From [Flavobacterium] thermophilum (GTDB lineage: Bacteria; Bacillota; Bacilli; Bacillales; Anoxybacillaceae): 64,000 nucleotides of DNA. The stretch lies in contig UGGS01000001.1 of the NCBI GenBank assembly GCA_900450595.1, positions 2,046,001 to 2,110,000 of the forward strand, given 5' to 3'. Shown one piece after another: positions 1-12,491 of the stretch. The first letter of the stretch is position 1. Every line of letters begins with the position of its first letter. Made by a program: the position numbers and the translations under genes. The notes below the pieces were generated by a model. That model was not told where the DNA came from, did not search any database, and saw only the letters and a list, made by a program, of their open reading frames with translations.

Positions 1-178
1 CCATTAACTGTTGAAATCTTTAATTTAATAAGAACATCAGAGACCTCAATACAATGGTCTCTTTGCTTTTAGTCAAAAATCAACAATTAGCAATAACAGA
101 CAACCAATAAAAATTGGCACATCGACGAATGAAATAACAAAAAAGTTATCCACAGTTATTTCAGGATAGAGCCTAAGC

Positions 179-316
179 TTAATCGTCCTTTCTTAAAATT
201 TTCCTCATCAGTCCGATTATGATTTTATTGATTTCTATAGCTTCATTATCAAGCTCTGTGAATTTTTGTTCATCAATATAGCCGAGCCGTTTTGCAATTT
301 TCTTAGTTCGCAATCC
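179..316 (-). pseudogene. Remnant of a four-helix-bundle (23S rRNA IVS-type) protein
   Basis: The minus frame from 316 to the stop at 179 reads LRTKKIAKRLGYIDEQKF followed by a Leu/Asp/Glu/Ile-rich helix. This resembles the C-terminus of the four-helix-bundle family often coded inside 23S rRNA intervening sequences. An in-frame stop lies just upstream (317-319), so only about 45 of the usual ~115 residues remain and no start is visible. An overlapping open frame (235-501) has no recognisable family and is probably debris. It sits just beyond the end of the tRNA cluster. The family assignment rests on a short motif. Confidence 0.4.
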
Positions 317-541
317 TCAATAAATATCTCTAACAATTCCTCAAATGTGTATTCAATTTCTGCGTTGTCATCAGATATTAGCAATAACTCCTCACGACTT
401 AGCTCTCCTCTTCTTCCTCTCTTGCTCTTTCTCTGCAATTCTCTCTCATTTTCTATTCTTCCCACTTTCCATTTCACCTCACCGAACACGATTGTACGCA
501 CACGATTTTCTTCTCTCGAATCGTATTCGGTAAATAAAAAA

Positions 542-571
542 CAAGGGATTCCACTTACGTGAAACCCCTTG
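542..571 (-). terminator. Terminator of the tRNA cluster
   Basis: An inverted repeat (CAAGGG...CCCTTG with an inner CAC/GTG) lies right after tRNA-Leu in the direction of transcription. The strand read by the cluster continues into T-rich sequence. Confidence 0.6.
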
Positions 572-597
572 TCCCTAAAGCCTTTTCCCTATTTCGA

Positions 598-680
<83 letters not shown>

Positions 681-741
681 GCGACATGCATTATTTTATC
701 ACATTACTTCATGTCTGTCAACACTTTTTATATTCATTAGA

Positions 742-815
<74 letters not shown>

Positions 816-824
816 TTGATCGAG

Positions 825-896
825 AGCGGAAGACGGGACTCGAACCCGCGACCCCCACCTTGGCAAGGTGGTGTTCTACCACTGAACTACTTCCGC
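825..896 (-). tRNA. tRNA-Gly(GCC)
   Basis: The acceptor GCGGAAG pairs with CTTCCGC, the loop TTGCCAA gives anticodon GCC, and no CCA is encoded. Confidence 0.95.
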
Positions 897-901
897 ATGA
901 T

Positions 902-976
902 TGGCTGGGGTAGCTGGATTCGAACCAACGCATCACGGAGTCAAAGTCCGTTGCCTTACCGCTTGGCTATACCCCA
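902..976 (-). tRNA. tRNA-Gln(TTG)
   Basis: The acceptor begins TGGGGTA, the loop CTTTGAC gives anticodon TTG, and CCA is encoded. Confidence 0.95.
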
Positions 977-992
977 ACGCCGAAAAGTGAAG

Positions 993-1066
993 GGCGACTA
1001 GTGGGAATCGAACCCACGCATGCCAGAGCCACAATCTGGTGCGTTAACCACTTCGCCATAGTCGCC
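993..1066 (-). tRNA. tRNA-His(GTG)
   Basis: The anticodon is GTG, and an extra 5' G (position -1) pairs with C73, the hallmark of tRNA-His. Confidence 0.95.
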
Positions 1067-1082
1067 ATAATGATAATCAAAA

Positions 1083-1156
1083 TGGCAGGGGCAGTAGGAA
1101 TCGAACCCACACCGGAGGTTTTGGAGACCTCTGTTCTACCATTAAACTATGCCCCT
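1083..1156 (-). tRNA. tRNA-Trp(CCA)
   Basis: The acceptor AGGGGCA, the loop CTCCAAA with anticodon CCA, and an encoded 3' CCA identify it. Confidence 0.95.
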
Positions 1157-1163
1157 TCAATCA

Positions 1164-1248
1164 TGGTGGAGGGGGACGGATTCGAACCGCCGAACCCAAA
1201 GGGAGCGGATTTACAGTCCGCCGCGTTTAGCCACTTCGCTACCCCTCC
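1164..1248 (-). tRNA. tRNA-Tyr(GTA)
   Basis: The acceptor GGAGGGG, anticodon GTA in ACTGTAAAT, a long variable arm and encoded CCA identify it. Confidence 0.95.
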
Positions 1249-1254
1249 AAGGAA

Positions 1255-1330
1255 TGGTGCCGACTGCAGGACTTGAACCCGCAACCTACTGATTACGATT
1301 CAGTTGCTCTACCAATTGAGCTAAGTCGGC
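1255..1330 (-). tRNA. tRNA-Thr(CGT)
   Basis: The acceptor GCCGACT pairs with AGTCGGC, the anticodon stem is ACTGA/TCAGT, and the loop ATCGTAA gives anticodon CGT. CCA is encoded. Two partial copies of its first 23 bases lie upstream, at 1454-1476 and 1600-1622. Confidence 0.93.
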
Positions 1331-1476
1331 ATAAAACAAATGCAAGAAGGTGGCTCATTGTTGTGCTCTGTGCCTCTTCCTCTACAAGCTGATTCGAGGA
1401 AGCAGGATGCGTCGAGGCAACTCGAAGCCGACTCGACGAAGCAAGTGCTCGTCTCTACCAATTGAGCTAAGTCGGC
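1331..1476 (-). repeat. tRNA-head repeat unit 1 (146 bp)
   Basis: In transcription order this unit holds a copy of the first 23 bases of tRNA-Thr (1476-1454), an ~80-bp repeat (1453-1372) that starts GACGAGC and ends near GAGGAAGAGGC, and a spacer leading to the intact tRNA-Thr. The repeat can fold into two stems (CGTCGAG/CTCGACG and CTTCCTC/GAGGAAG). The tRNA head has no 3' half, so it cannot be a tRNA. Unit 2 next to it is exactly the same length. Confidence 0.8.
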
Positions 1477-1622
1477 ATAATTATGATATAAATCGCGGCT
1501 CATTGTTCATTTGTTGTGTCCCTTCCTCTACCAGCCAACTCGAAGAAGCTGGATGCGTCGGGACAACTCGCAGCCGATTCGATGAAGTGGATGCTCGTCT
1601 CTACCAATTGAGCTAAGTTGGC
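1477..1622 (-). repeat. tRNA-head repeat unit 2 (146 bp)
   Basis: This is a diverged tandem copy of unit 1: a 23-base tRNA-Thr head (1600-1622, one substitution), the ~80-bp repeat (1519-1599), then a spacer that shares the string GGCTCATTGTTG (plus-strand sense) with unit 1. The equal 146-bp length and shared spacer point to tandem duplication of the whole unit. Confidence 0.75.
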
Positions 1623-1648
1623 ATACATATGATGCACATTATGTTATA

Positions 1649-1724
1649 TGGTGGCTCGGGACGGAATCGAACCGCCGACACAAGGATTTTCAGTCCTTTG
1701 CTCTACCGACTGAGCTACCGAGCC
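1649..1724 (-). tRNA. tRNA-Phe(GAA)
   Basis: The acceptor GGCTCGG pairs with CCGAGCC, the loop CTGAAAA gives anticodon GAA, and CCA is encoded. Confidence 0.95.
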
Positions 1725-1761
1725 GTATTAGGTTTTATGCTGTTTGCTTGTCCTGCATTGT

Positions 1762-1836
1762 GCCTCTTCCTCTTCGAGCTAATTCGAAGATATGCTGGAT
1801 GCGTCGAGGCAACTCGCCTCTGCCGAGTAGGCTGCC
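1762..1836 (-). repeat. tRNA-head repeat unit 3 (shortened)
   Basis: The GAGGAAGAGGC end and the GTTGCCTCGACGCATC core of the repeat are present, but about 25 bases before the junction are missing. The attached head (1818-1836) is degraded and only weakly resembles the D-arm of the adjacent tRNA-Phe. Confidence 0.6.
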
Positions 1837-1868
1837 AAGCCATCATGATTTTCCTAATTTTTGAACAA

Positions 1869-1944
1869 TGGCGGTCCCGACGGGACTCGAACCCGCGATC
1901 TCCTGCGTGACAGGCAGGCATGTTAACCACTACACTACGGGACC
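1869..1944 (-). tRNA. tRNA-Asp(GTC)
   Basis: The acceptor GGTCCCG, loop CTGTCAC with anticodon GTC, and encoded CCA identify it. Confidence 0.95.
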
Positions 1945-1947
1945 AAT

Positions 1948-2025
<78 letters not shown>

Positions 2026-2077
2026 ACGATAGGAAAGTAAATTAATTTGCACAATGTTCTTAGCGTTGTTATCCGTT

Positions 2078-2173
2078 ACCTCTTCCTCTACAAGCTGATT
2101 CAAAGATGCCAGATGCGTCGAGGCAACTCGAAGTGAATTCGATGAAGCAAAGGCTCGTCGCTCCACTCCACAA
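2078..2173 (-). repeat. tRNA-head repeat unit 4
   Basis: This copy of the ~80-bp repeat (2078-2159) is joined to a short head (2160-2173, GGAGTGGAGC in sense), which matches 9 of 10 bases of the 5' segment of the downstream initiator tRNA (GGGGTGGAGC). Confidence 0.65.
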
Positions 2174-2183
2174 CGATTGAAAA

Positions 2184-2259
2184 TGGTGGAGGATGACGGG
2201 ATCGAACCGCCGACCCCTTGCTTGTAAGGCAAGTGCTCTCCCAGCTGAGCTAATCCTCC
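2184..2259 (-). tRNA. tRNA-Val(TAC)
   Basis: The acceptor GGAGGAT, loop CTTACAA with anticodon TAC, and encoded CCA identify it. Confidence 0.95.
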
Positions 2260-2268
2260 ACGAAGAAG

Positions 2269-2340
2269 TGACCCGTACGGGATTCGAACCCGTGTTACCG
2301 CCGTGAAAGGGCGGTGTCTTAACCACTTGACCAACGGGCC
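2269..2340 (-). tRNA. tRNA-Glu(TTC)
   Basis: The acceptor GGCCCGT, loop CTTTCAC with anticodon TTC, and no encoded CCA identify it. Confidence 0.95.
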
Positions 2341-2354
2341 ATGTTGATGAATCA

Positions 2355-2445
2355 TGGCGGAGAGCAAGGGATTCGAACCCTTGAGGCGCTATTCACGCCT
2401 ACACGATTTCCAATCGTGCTCCTTCGACCACTCGGACAGCTCTCC
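2355..2445 (-). tRNA. tRNA-Ser(GGA)
   Basis: The acceptor GGAGAGC, anticodon GGA in ATTGGAAAT, a long variable arm and encoded CCA identify it. Confidence 0.95.
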
Positions 2446-2449
2446 ACGA

Positions 2450-2524
2450 TGGCTCCGCAGGCAGGATTCGAACCTGCGACCAATCGGTTAACAGCCGATT
2501 GCTCTACCACTGAGCTACTGCGGA
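2450..2524 (-). tRNA. tRNA-Asn(GTT)
   Basis: The acceptor TCCGCAG pairs with CTGCGGA, the loop CTGTTAA gives anticodon GTT, and CCA is encoded. It is the first intact tRNA of the cluster. Confidence 0.95.
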
Positions 2525-2571
2525 ATCATAACGACGGTCAATTCTCCCAACAAGATGTCCTGCCTCTTCCT

Positions 2572-2659
2572 CTGCCAGCCGATTCAAAGAAGCTGGATGC
2601 GTCGAGGCAACTCGCAGTTCATCCGATGATGCAAATGCTCGTCACTGAGCTACTGCGGA
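2572..2659 (-). repeat. tRNA-head repeat unit 5
   Basis: The 16-base head TCCGCAGTAGCTCAGT (2644-2659) is identical to the start of tRNA-Asn and is joined at GACGAGC to the repeat (2572-2643). The intact tRNA-Asn follows downstream. It is the first element transcribed from the promoter at 2684-2711. Confidence 0.8.
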
Positions 2660-2683
2660 ATGACATCACTTTAGACATTTATT

Positions 2684-2711
2684 ATTATAATGATTCGCGT
2701 TGAGCTGTCAA
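2684..2711 (-). promoter_or_regulatory. Sigma-A promoter of the tRNA cluster
   Basis: On the minus strand TTGACA (2706-2711) and TATAAT (2684-2689) are separated by 16 bases. Both hexamers match the consensus. It lies between the 23S 3' processing stem and the tRNA genes, so the tRNAs can be transcribed independently of rrn. Confidence 0.75.
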
Positions 2712-2728
2712 GGACTTTTTTTCATTCC

Positions 2729-2770
2729 TTCAAAACTAGATAACCGTTTTGGGAAGAAGCCGCGGCGCTT
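2729..2770 (-). other. 23S rRNA processing stem, 3' side
   Basis: In sense, CGGCTTCTTCC and CGGTTATCTAGTTTT here are complementary to GGAAGAAGCCG and AAAACTAGATAACCG before the 23S 5' end (5720-5757). The pair forms the long stem that normally brackets pre-23S rRNA for RNase III-type processing. Confidence 0.7.
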
Positions 2771-2781
2771 TCACTTTTCTT

Positions 2782-7407
<4,626 letters not shown>

Positions 7408-7676
7408 AAGTTGATTGGCTTTTGCTTCGGCCCATGCGGACCTCCGCTTTTCGTATTGTCCAGCTTCGGTCCGCCGCCGCTCGGGGTCAAATAACCTTCG
7501 CCTTCCGGGTGCAAGCACCCTTGCAGGCGAAGAACATTTGCCCATCGCGGCGACCCGCGGACCTCCGCTTTTCGTCGCGCTTCGTTTCGTTCAGTTTTCA
7601 AGGAACGATCGCGCTGCTTGGATGCAAGGAATTTCACTTCCTCATCAACTCGTTGTCTCTCGCAAGCAGCTTCTTT
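7408..7676 (-). other. rrn leader with processing arm and boxA-like site
   Basis: There is no gene here. The leader RNA contains a boxA-like antitermination string (GTTCCTTGAAAACTGA in sense, 7591-7606) that overlaps the 16S 5' processing arm. It also has two exact copies of an 18-base hairpin-forming string, GCGGACCTCCGCTTTTCG, at 7436-7453 and 7557-7574. Confidence 0.6.
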
Positions 7677-7705
7677 ATATTAACATAACATCTTTTCGTT
7701 GTCAA
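7677..7705 (-). promoter_or_regulatory. rrn promoter P2 (proximal)
   Basis: On the minus strand TTGACA (7700-7705) and TAATAT (7677-7682) are spaced by 17 bases, just upstream of the rrn leader. Confidence 0.75.
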
Positions 7706-7759
7706 CTGTTTTTCTTGTCCGTCGCGTCCGAACTGTCCGTTCTATCAGCGACGCTATTT

Positions 7760-7818
7760 AATATATCACCTCAAAAATAAAAATGCAATACCTTTTTTAT
7801 TTTTTTTTTTTTTTTTGC
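7760..7818 (-). promoter_or_regulatory. rrn promoter P1 with A-tract UP element
   Basis: On the minus strand TTGCAT (7783-7788) and TATATT (7760-7765) are spaced by 17 bases. Directly upstream in sense is an uninterrupted run of about 18 A residues (plus-strand T-run ~7800-7816), as expected for a strong UP element. Confidence 0.7.
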
Positions 7819-7980
7819 GACGCTGCTGCCCCCTTCTTCCTTTATATCATGTTGGAATACGGCGCCCGCTGCCTTGGCAACTTGTCCGCCTAAGACAGAC
7901 GAATATGCGGAGCGGCGGGCGCATACATTTCAATAATATATCATCACTTACTTGATTTTTACTTTCTTGAAGGAGGCATC

Positions 7981-8808
7981 TTGGCGTTGATTCGCATCTT
8001 GTCATCTCCGTCCGGTTTTCACGTTTCCGGCTCGTCCTCGCTTCCGCCGAATGAACAGCGCATTTTGCACGCCCTTGTGTCTTCCCCTGAACTATATACG
8101 TATCCGAACGAACAGCAACTGCTGTTTGAAATCAAGCTTCGCAGCCAGATCGTTCAAGCCTCGGTGGACTTGGCGAAAAGCCGGGCGCAGTTTGCCATTT
8201 TCCGTTTTTCGCGCTGCAACAGCCAGTTCTGGCTGCGGGATGAGCGCGGGGGGTTTCAGCTTCGGCCAGACGTTCTTCCATCGGACGCCATCAATGATAT
8301 TTTTGTCAACAGCGAACTGTACGCCTTTGAGTGCGCGACGGCGATCGTCATCGTTTTTTATAAAGCGGTGCTTGAAGGGATTGACGTGTCGGCGTTCAAT
8401 CGTTTGTTTGCCCATTTGCTGCTGTATGACTGGCATACGGACAAAGACCTCGGTATCGAAACGAAAAAGGGAGAACACTTTCTCCCCGGGGACTGCCTTT
8501 ATTTTAAAAACCCGGACGTTGATCCGCTGACACCGCAATGGCAAGGGGAGAACACGATCTATTTGGGCGATGGCTTGTTTTACGGACACGGCATCGGCAT
8601 CGAGACAGCGGACGGCATCATCGCCGCCCTCAACCGGAGGCGGAAGCAGTGGGCGACGAAATCCGCCTATCTTCTTCCTCATATTACACAAATGAACTTC
8701 GCTTATTTATCCCAATTCGCCCGCCGCTTCGACGAACTCCGCCTGCCGCTCGGCCGTCTGCCATGGATCGCCGGGACGTTAGGATCCGCTGCTTTCTTGT
8801 ATCGTTAG
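7981..8808 (+). CDS. tgl: Protein-glutamine gamma-glutamyltransferase (spore coat transglutaminase)
   Basis: This enzyme makes epsilon-(gamma-glutamyl)lysine crosslinks in spore coat proteins. The 275-residue product has the family core YAFECATAIVIVFY with the catalytic Cys at residue 118, followed by LLYDWH and GDCLYFKNP, a block shared with B. subtilis Tgl. The frame begins at TTG, 7 bases after AAGGAGG. It is the first gene beyond the rrn promoters and points away from them. The last 30 bases overlap the end of the convergent transporter gene. A GC-rich inverted repeat (about 7862-7925) lies upstream; its role is unclear. Confidence 0.92.
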   Translation: MALIRILSSPSGFHVSGSSSLPPNEQRILHALVSSPELYTYPNEQQLLFEIKLRSQIVQASVDLAKSRAQFAIFRFSRCNSQFWLRDERGGFQLRPDVLPSDAINDIFVNSELYAFECATAIVIVFYKAVLEGIDVSAFNRLFAHLLLYDWHTDKDLGIETKKGEHFLPGDCLYFKNPDVDPLTPQWQGENTIYLGDGLFYGHGIGIETADGIIAALNRRRKQWATKSAYLLPHITQMNFAYLSQFARRFDELRLPLGRLPWIAGTLGSAAFLYR

Positions 8809-9687
8809 CGGGCCTTTTTTGTTTTTCTCCCACAAATACAGCCCGATTCCTGTTAAAATAAAAATGCCGCCGATCCATTGAAACAGGCGGATCGGTTCAT
8901 CGAGCAGCCAGTACGCCAACGCCGAAGCGCCGACCGGTTCAAACAAAATCGCCATCGACACCGTCGAGGCGCTCACCCATTTGACGGCCCAGTTCATCAC
9001 CGAGTGGCCGAGCAGCGTTGGAATGACGGCAAGGGCGAGAAAACAAAGCCAATCCGTCAGCTGATACGCCGCCAGCGAAAGGCGAAACAGCATCGCGTAC
9101 AGCCACAACACCGCCGCACTGATGCCATAGACGATATATGTATACGTCATGAGCGACAACCGTTGGCGCACTTCTTGGCCGAACAGCCAGTACGCCGTCA
9201 CCATCGCGCACGCCACCAACGCCAACATGTCCCCATAGAGCGCTTCGCCGCTGACGCGAAAATCGCCCCAGCTGATCAAGACGCTTCCCGCAATCGCCAA
9301 AACAGCGCTTGCGAGCGCGCCCGCCGTCAGCCGCTCACGGAAAAAGAGCGCCCCGCCCGCAAAGGCGAACAGCGGCTGCAGCGTCACAAGCACGACCGAG
9401 CTGGCGACGGAAGTATAGTCGAGCGATTCAAACCAAAGAATAAAATGAAACGCAAGCAGCACGCCGGAACAAATCGAAAACCACCAGTCGCGTCGGGAAA
9501 TACGCTTCAGTTCGCGGATATGGCGAAGAAAAAACGGCGTCATGATGACGACCGCGAAAAAAAGCCGGTAAAACGCGATAACGGCCGACGGCGCCTCCGA
9601 CCATTTGACGAAAATGGCCGATGTCGACACAGCAAACGCGCCGATCAATAACGCAGCATACGATTTCGCTATGCTTGGCGGCTTCAT
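8779..9687 (-). CDS. EamA/DMT-family membrane transporter
   Basis: The 302-residue integral membrane protein has about ten hydrophobic segments in two repeats, the pattern of EamA drug/metabolite transporters. The repeat-end strings SAIFVKWSEAPSAVIAFYR (residues ~23-41) and the second-half LFEPVGASALAYWLLDEP are typical. Substrates of such proteins cannot be predicted from sequence; many export amino acids or metabolites. GAGGAGATGG precedes the ATG. It is monocistronic, convergent with tgl and divergent from the MgtC gene. Confidence 0.88.
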   Translation of the reverse strand: MKPPSIAKSYAALLIGAFAVSTSAIFVKWSEAPSAVIAFYRLFFAVVIMTPFFLRHIRELKRISRRDWWFSICSGVLLAFHFILWFESLDYTSVASSVVLVTLQPLFAFAGGALFFRERLTAGALASAVLAIAGSVLISWGDFRVSGEALYGDMLALVACAMVTAYWLFGQEVRQRLSLMTYTYIVYGISAAVLWLYAMLFRLSLAAYQLTDWLCFLALAVIPTLLGHSVMNWAVKWVSASTVSMAILFEPVGASALAYWLLDEPIRLFQWIGGIFILTGIGLYLWEKNKKGPLTIQESSGS

Positions 9688-9748
9688 GTTTCCATCTCCT
9701 CACCAACATTTTTTTACATTCATTATACCATGAACGAGGTGAGAAAAA

Positions 9749-10426
9749 ATGATGTTTGATCCGTTCCTCAAATTAGGGATTTCCGCCATCCTCGGGCTGA
9801 TTATCGGGTTGGAACGGGAATTGAAGCGAAAACCGGTCGGCTTGAAAACGTGCCTTGTCATTTCCATTTCCAGTTGCCTGCTTACGATCGTTTCGATCGA
9901 ATCGGCGTACGTCTTTCCTCTTAAAGACCATATCACAATGGACCCGCTCCGCCTTGCCGCGCAAATCGTATCCGGGGTTGGGTTCCTGGGAGCGGGCGTC
10001 ATTTTGCGCCGCGGCAACGACAGCATTACCGGGCTGACGACCGCCGCGATCATTTGGGGGGCGGCAGGGATTGGCGTGGCGGTTGGCGCGGGCTTTTATT
10101 GGGAATCGGCGTTCGGTGTGGCGCTGCTCATTGTCAGCGTCGAACTCATTCCATTTTTAATCAACTTTTTCGGACCAAAGCAGCTGCGCGAAAAAGAGGT
10201 GCTGTTGCAAATCACCGTGGCGGACGCCAAAAACATTACAAAGGTCATCGACCATTTAAAACAACAGGACATCAACATTAAAACGATGCGCATTAAAGAC
10301 GTTGAAGAGAATGAACATTTGCTGAAACTAAGAGCCGTCATTGACCAAAAGCGCTCGACCGCCGAGCTTTACTACGTCATTCGCTCCATCGACGCCGTCG
10401 TCCATGTCGATATTGAAAGCGGCTGA
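9749..10426 (+). CDS. MgtC/SapB family membrane protein
   Basis: The N-terminal half (residues 1-140) holds about four or five membrane segments with the MgtC signatures GLIIGLEREL and QIVSGVGFLGAGVIL. The C-terminal part (~150-225) looks like the small soluble ACT-like domain of longer members. Proteins of this family help cells cope with low Mg2+ and modulate membrane ATPases in some pathogens; the role in a free-living thermophile is unknown. GAGGTGAG lies 5 bases before the ATG. No Mg2+ riboswitch was recognised in the 60-bp upstream gap. Confidence 0.9.
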   Translation: MMFDPFLKLGISAILGLIIGLERELKRKPVGLKTCLVISISSCLLTIVSIESAYVFPLKDHITMDPLRLAAQIVSGVGFLGAGVILRRGNDSITGLTTAAIIWGAAGIGVAVGAGFYWESAFGVALLIVSVELIPFLINFFGPKQLREKEVLLQITVADAKNITKVIDHLKQQDINIKTMRIKDVEENEHLLKLRAVIDQKRSTAELYYVIRSIDAVVHVDIESG

Positions 10427-10437
10427 TGAAAAAAGGA

Positions 10438-10466
10438 TTGCAAACAGCCGACAAACTATATATAAT
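10438..10466 (+). promoter_or_regulatory. Sigma-A promoter of tRNA-Ala
   Basis: TTGCAA (10438-10443) and TATAAT (10461-10466) are separated by 17 bases, about 30 bases ahead of the tRNA. Confidence 0.75.
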
Positions 10467-10495
10467 GGAACATGGACAGATGATCCATACCGTTT

Positions 10496-10568
10496 GGGGC
10501 ATTAGCTCAGTTGGGAGAGCGTCGTGCTGGCAGCGCGAAGGTCACCGGTTCGAGCCCGGTATGCTCCA
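10496..10568 (+). tRNA. tRNA-Ala(GGC)
   Basis: The acceptor GGGGCAT pairs with ATGCTCC (one G-U), the loop CTGGCAG gives anticodon GGC, and no CCA is encoded. It is a single-gene unit with its own promoter and terminator. Confidence 0.95.
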
Positions 10569-10574
10569 TCCGTC

Positions 10575-10600
10575 AAACCCTTGCGTGGCAAGGGTTTTTT
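10575..10600 (+). terminator. Terminator of tRNA-Ala
   Basis: The stem AAACCCTTGC/GCAAGGGTTT is followed by six Ts. Confidence 0.85.
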
Positions 10601-10630
10601 GTTTTCTGATTTCGCGGGGAGGGGATCACG

Positions 10631-11539
10631 ATGAAGCGAATGATGATCATGATCGTTTGTTTGATGATGATGGCCCCGATATATGCAGCCGCCCATCGTG
10701 GCGAACTAGATGAATTGGGCGGACATTTTCGCAACAGCGACTGCACGTACTTGCTGCATGAACCGACTGCGCTCGCGAAACAGGCGAAAACGAAAGAAGA
10801 GCTTGTCCAACTTATTCAGAAATACAACGGCAATGAACGATGCAAGCGAAACCTCACTCCTGACCGCATTGACCTCGACGGCCATGCGCTCGGGGGAAAA
10901 GAGGGCGATGCTTCGCTGCGGCTGGGCCGGACATACAAAGCGGCATTGGTAGGGTGCGTGGACGGTGACACGGCCAAATTCCGTGTGAACGGCCATGTGT
11001 ATACAACCCGCTTTTTGTTCATTGACACCCCGGAAAGCACGATCGAAGTCGAGCCATATGGAAAAGAAGCGAGCCAGTTCACGTGCTCCCGCCTGCAAAA
11101 AGGGGATATTGTGCTTGAAACAGACGGGAATACGTTGTTCGACAAATACCAGCGGCTGCTCGCCTGGGTGTGGGTGGACGGTCGCCTGCTGCAAGAGGAG
11201 ATTGCCAAAGCGGGATTGGTGGAAGACTTTTATGACTATGGCGATTACAAATACGAAGACCGTGTCCGCGCCGCGTTGAACGAGGCGAAACGGACGGGGG
11301 CGGGCATGTACGGAAGGGGAGCGGCGGATGAAAAGCCAACGCCAAACGGGGCGGACCAGCCGCCTGATGGCAACACGCCGGCAAACGAGAAGCCCGCTGG
11401 CAGCCCGGCCGCCGATCAACCGTCTGCTTCCGATCAAGAGGCGGCGCCGAAAGACCGCGCGGGTCATCCCGTTGTTTATGCGTTGCTTGGTTTGCTGGCG
11501 GCGGCCGCGCTCTATTGGTTCGTCCGCCGGGGGACATGA
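10631..11539 (+). CDS. Secreted, membrane-anchored thermonuclease (SNase family)
   Basis: This is a predicted Ca2+-dependent phosphodiesterase acting outside the membrane. Residues 1-20 are a signal peptide. Residues ~22-75 form a Cys-containing domain seen in some Bacillus nucleases. Residues ~100-230 are the SNase fold with the equivalents of all known active residues: D111, D113, R127, D132, E135 and R175. A Pro/Ala/Asp-rich linker (~233-282) leads to a hydrophobic helix (LLGLLAAAALYWFV) and a basic RRGT tail, so the enzyme is probably tethered at the cell surface at both termini or released by processing. GGGAGGGG precedes the ATG. Confidence 0.9.
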   Translation: MKRMMIMIVCLMMMAPIYAAAHRGELDELGGHFRNSDCTYLLHEPTALAKQAKTKEELVQLIQKYNGNERCKRNLTPDRIDLDGHALGGKEGDASLRLGRTYKAALVGCVDGDTAKFRVNGHVYTTRFLFIDTPESTIEVEPYGKEASQFTCSRLQKGDIVLETDGNTLFDKYQRLLAWVWVDGRLLQEEIAKAGLVEDFYDYGDYKYEDRVRAALNEAKRTGAGMYGRGAADEKPTPNGADQPPDGNTPANEKPAGSPAADQPSASDQEAAPKDRAGHPVVYALLGLLAAAALYWFVRRGT

Positions 11540-11605
11540 CCGGTGCGGGCGGATGATGGCAGCTCGAAACGCCCGGCTGCCCGCATCTTGACGCCCTGCC
11601 AATGA

Positions 11606-11637
11606 AACAGCCTGTCCGGTGCGGACAGGCTGTTTTG
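11606..11637. terminator. Bidirectional terminator
   Basis: The near-perfect stem AAACAGCCTGTCC/GGACAGGCTGTTT sits between convergent genes and has a T-run on both strands. Confidence 0.85.
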
Positions 11638-11662
11638 GTGCGGGCTGCAGGACAACCCGCTG

Positions 11663-11914
11663 CTATTGTTTCGGGAGCAGTTCTTCAATGCCGCCTTCGT
11701 GGGCGGCCGTTCGCCCGGACGCCGCCTCGAGCCGGCGGAATCCGTATTCCTCCAAGCGCGCAATTTGCCAGTCTGCGAGATCGGTGTACGCGATGACAGA
11801 CGGCGTGCCGGACGATTTATAAATCAAATTGCCGGTCACCGGGCATTGAAAGGCGTCGGCGACAAATCCTTCGCCGTCTTGAATCGTAAACAGCCGAATC
11901 GGCATAACGTTCAT
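11663..11914 (-). CDS. Conserved hypothetical protein, 83 aa
   Basis: I do not recognise this protein. It is soluble, with a possible beta-rich N-terminus (PIRLFTIQDGEGFVADAFQ) and an amphipathic C-terminal half. It has no signal peptide and no metal-binding pattern beyond a single Cys. AAGAGGGAATGAC precedes the ATG. It follows the GNAT gene by about 55 bases on the same strand and could be co-transcribed with it. Coding is supported by the ribosome-binding site and by codon use similar to its neighbours. Confidence 0.65.
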   Translation of the reverse strand: MNVMPIRLFTIQDGEGFVADAFQCPVTGNLIYKSSGTPSVIAYTDLADWQIARLEEYGFRRLEAASGRTAAHEGGIEELLPKQ

Positions 11915-11970
11915 GTCATTCCCTCTTTCTTGGCATTGTCATGATTATCCGTGCCCCATCGGACGCCATT

Positions 11971-12471
11971 CTATACAAGCCGTTTGCCGACGATGACCAA
12001 ATCGCGTTCCACCCCATCCAGTTCCGCCACGCGCGGAAAATATCCCCACCGTTCAAATCCGAAGCGGGAGAAAAGCCGCAAACTTGGTTCATTATGCGCA
12101 AAAATAAAGCCGAGCAGCGTCTTTATTTCAAGCGCCGGCGCCTTGTCGATCGCCCGCTTGAGCAGCTTCGTCCCAAGCCCTTGACCGCGGTGCGATTCGG
12201 CAATATAAATGCTCACCTCCGCCGTATGGCGGTACGCCGGGCGGCCGTAAAACGATTGGAAACTGAGCCAGGCGCAAATATCGCCGCCATCTTCCACCAC
12301 CCAAAGCGGCCGATGGTGAGGATCATGCGCTTCAAACCACGCCTTTCGGCTTTCCACCGACACCGGTTCCAAATCCGCTGTCACCATTCGGCTTGGGATC
12401 GTTTCGTTGTAAATGCGGACGATGTGCGGCAAATCGGCCGCCGTCGCATCACGAATCAACCATCGCTCCAT
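11971..12471 (-). CDS. GNAT-family N-acetyltransferase (phosphinothricin-acetyltransferase-like)
   Basis: The 166-residue protein has the GNAT fold. The acetyl-CoA loop is in [12 protein letters not shown] (~residues 98-109), preceded by the strand AEVSIYI, with [31 protein letters not shown] in the C-terminal half; this order is typical of the PAT/YwnH group that acetylates small amines such as phosphinothricin or methionine sulfoximine. The start is the Met seven codons inside the longest frame, because AAAGGGGG lies 8 bases before it. The real substrate is unknown. Confidence 0.88.
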   Translation of the reverse strand: MERWLIRDATAADLPHIVRIYNETIPSRMVTADLEPVSVESRKAWFEAHDPHHRPLWVVEDGGDICAWLSFQSFYGRPAYRHTAEVSIYIAESHRGQGLGTKLLKRAIDKAPALEIKTLLGFIFAHNEPSLRLFSRFGFERWGYFPRVAELDGVERDLVIVGKRLV

Positions 12472-12491
12472 TTGGCATCCCCCTTTTTCCA

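Noticed and set aside
8092..8691. 199-codon minus-strand frame inside tgl
   Set aside because: It is entirely antisense to a clearly identified gene and has no family motif; GC-rich codon use often opens such frames.
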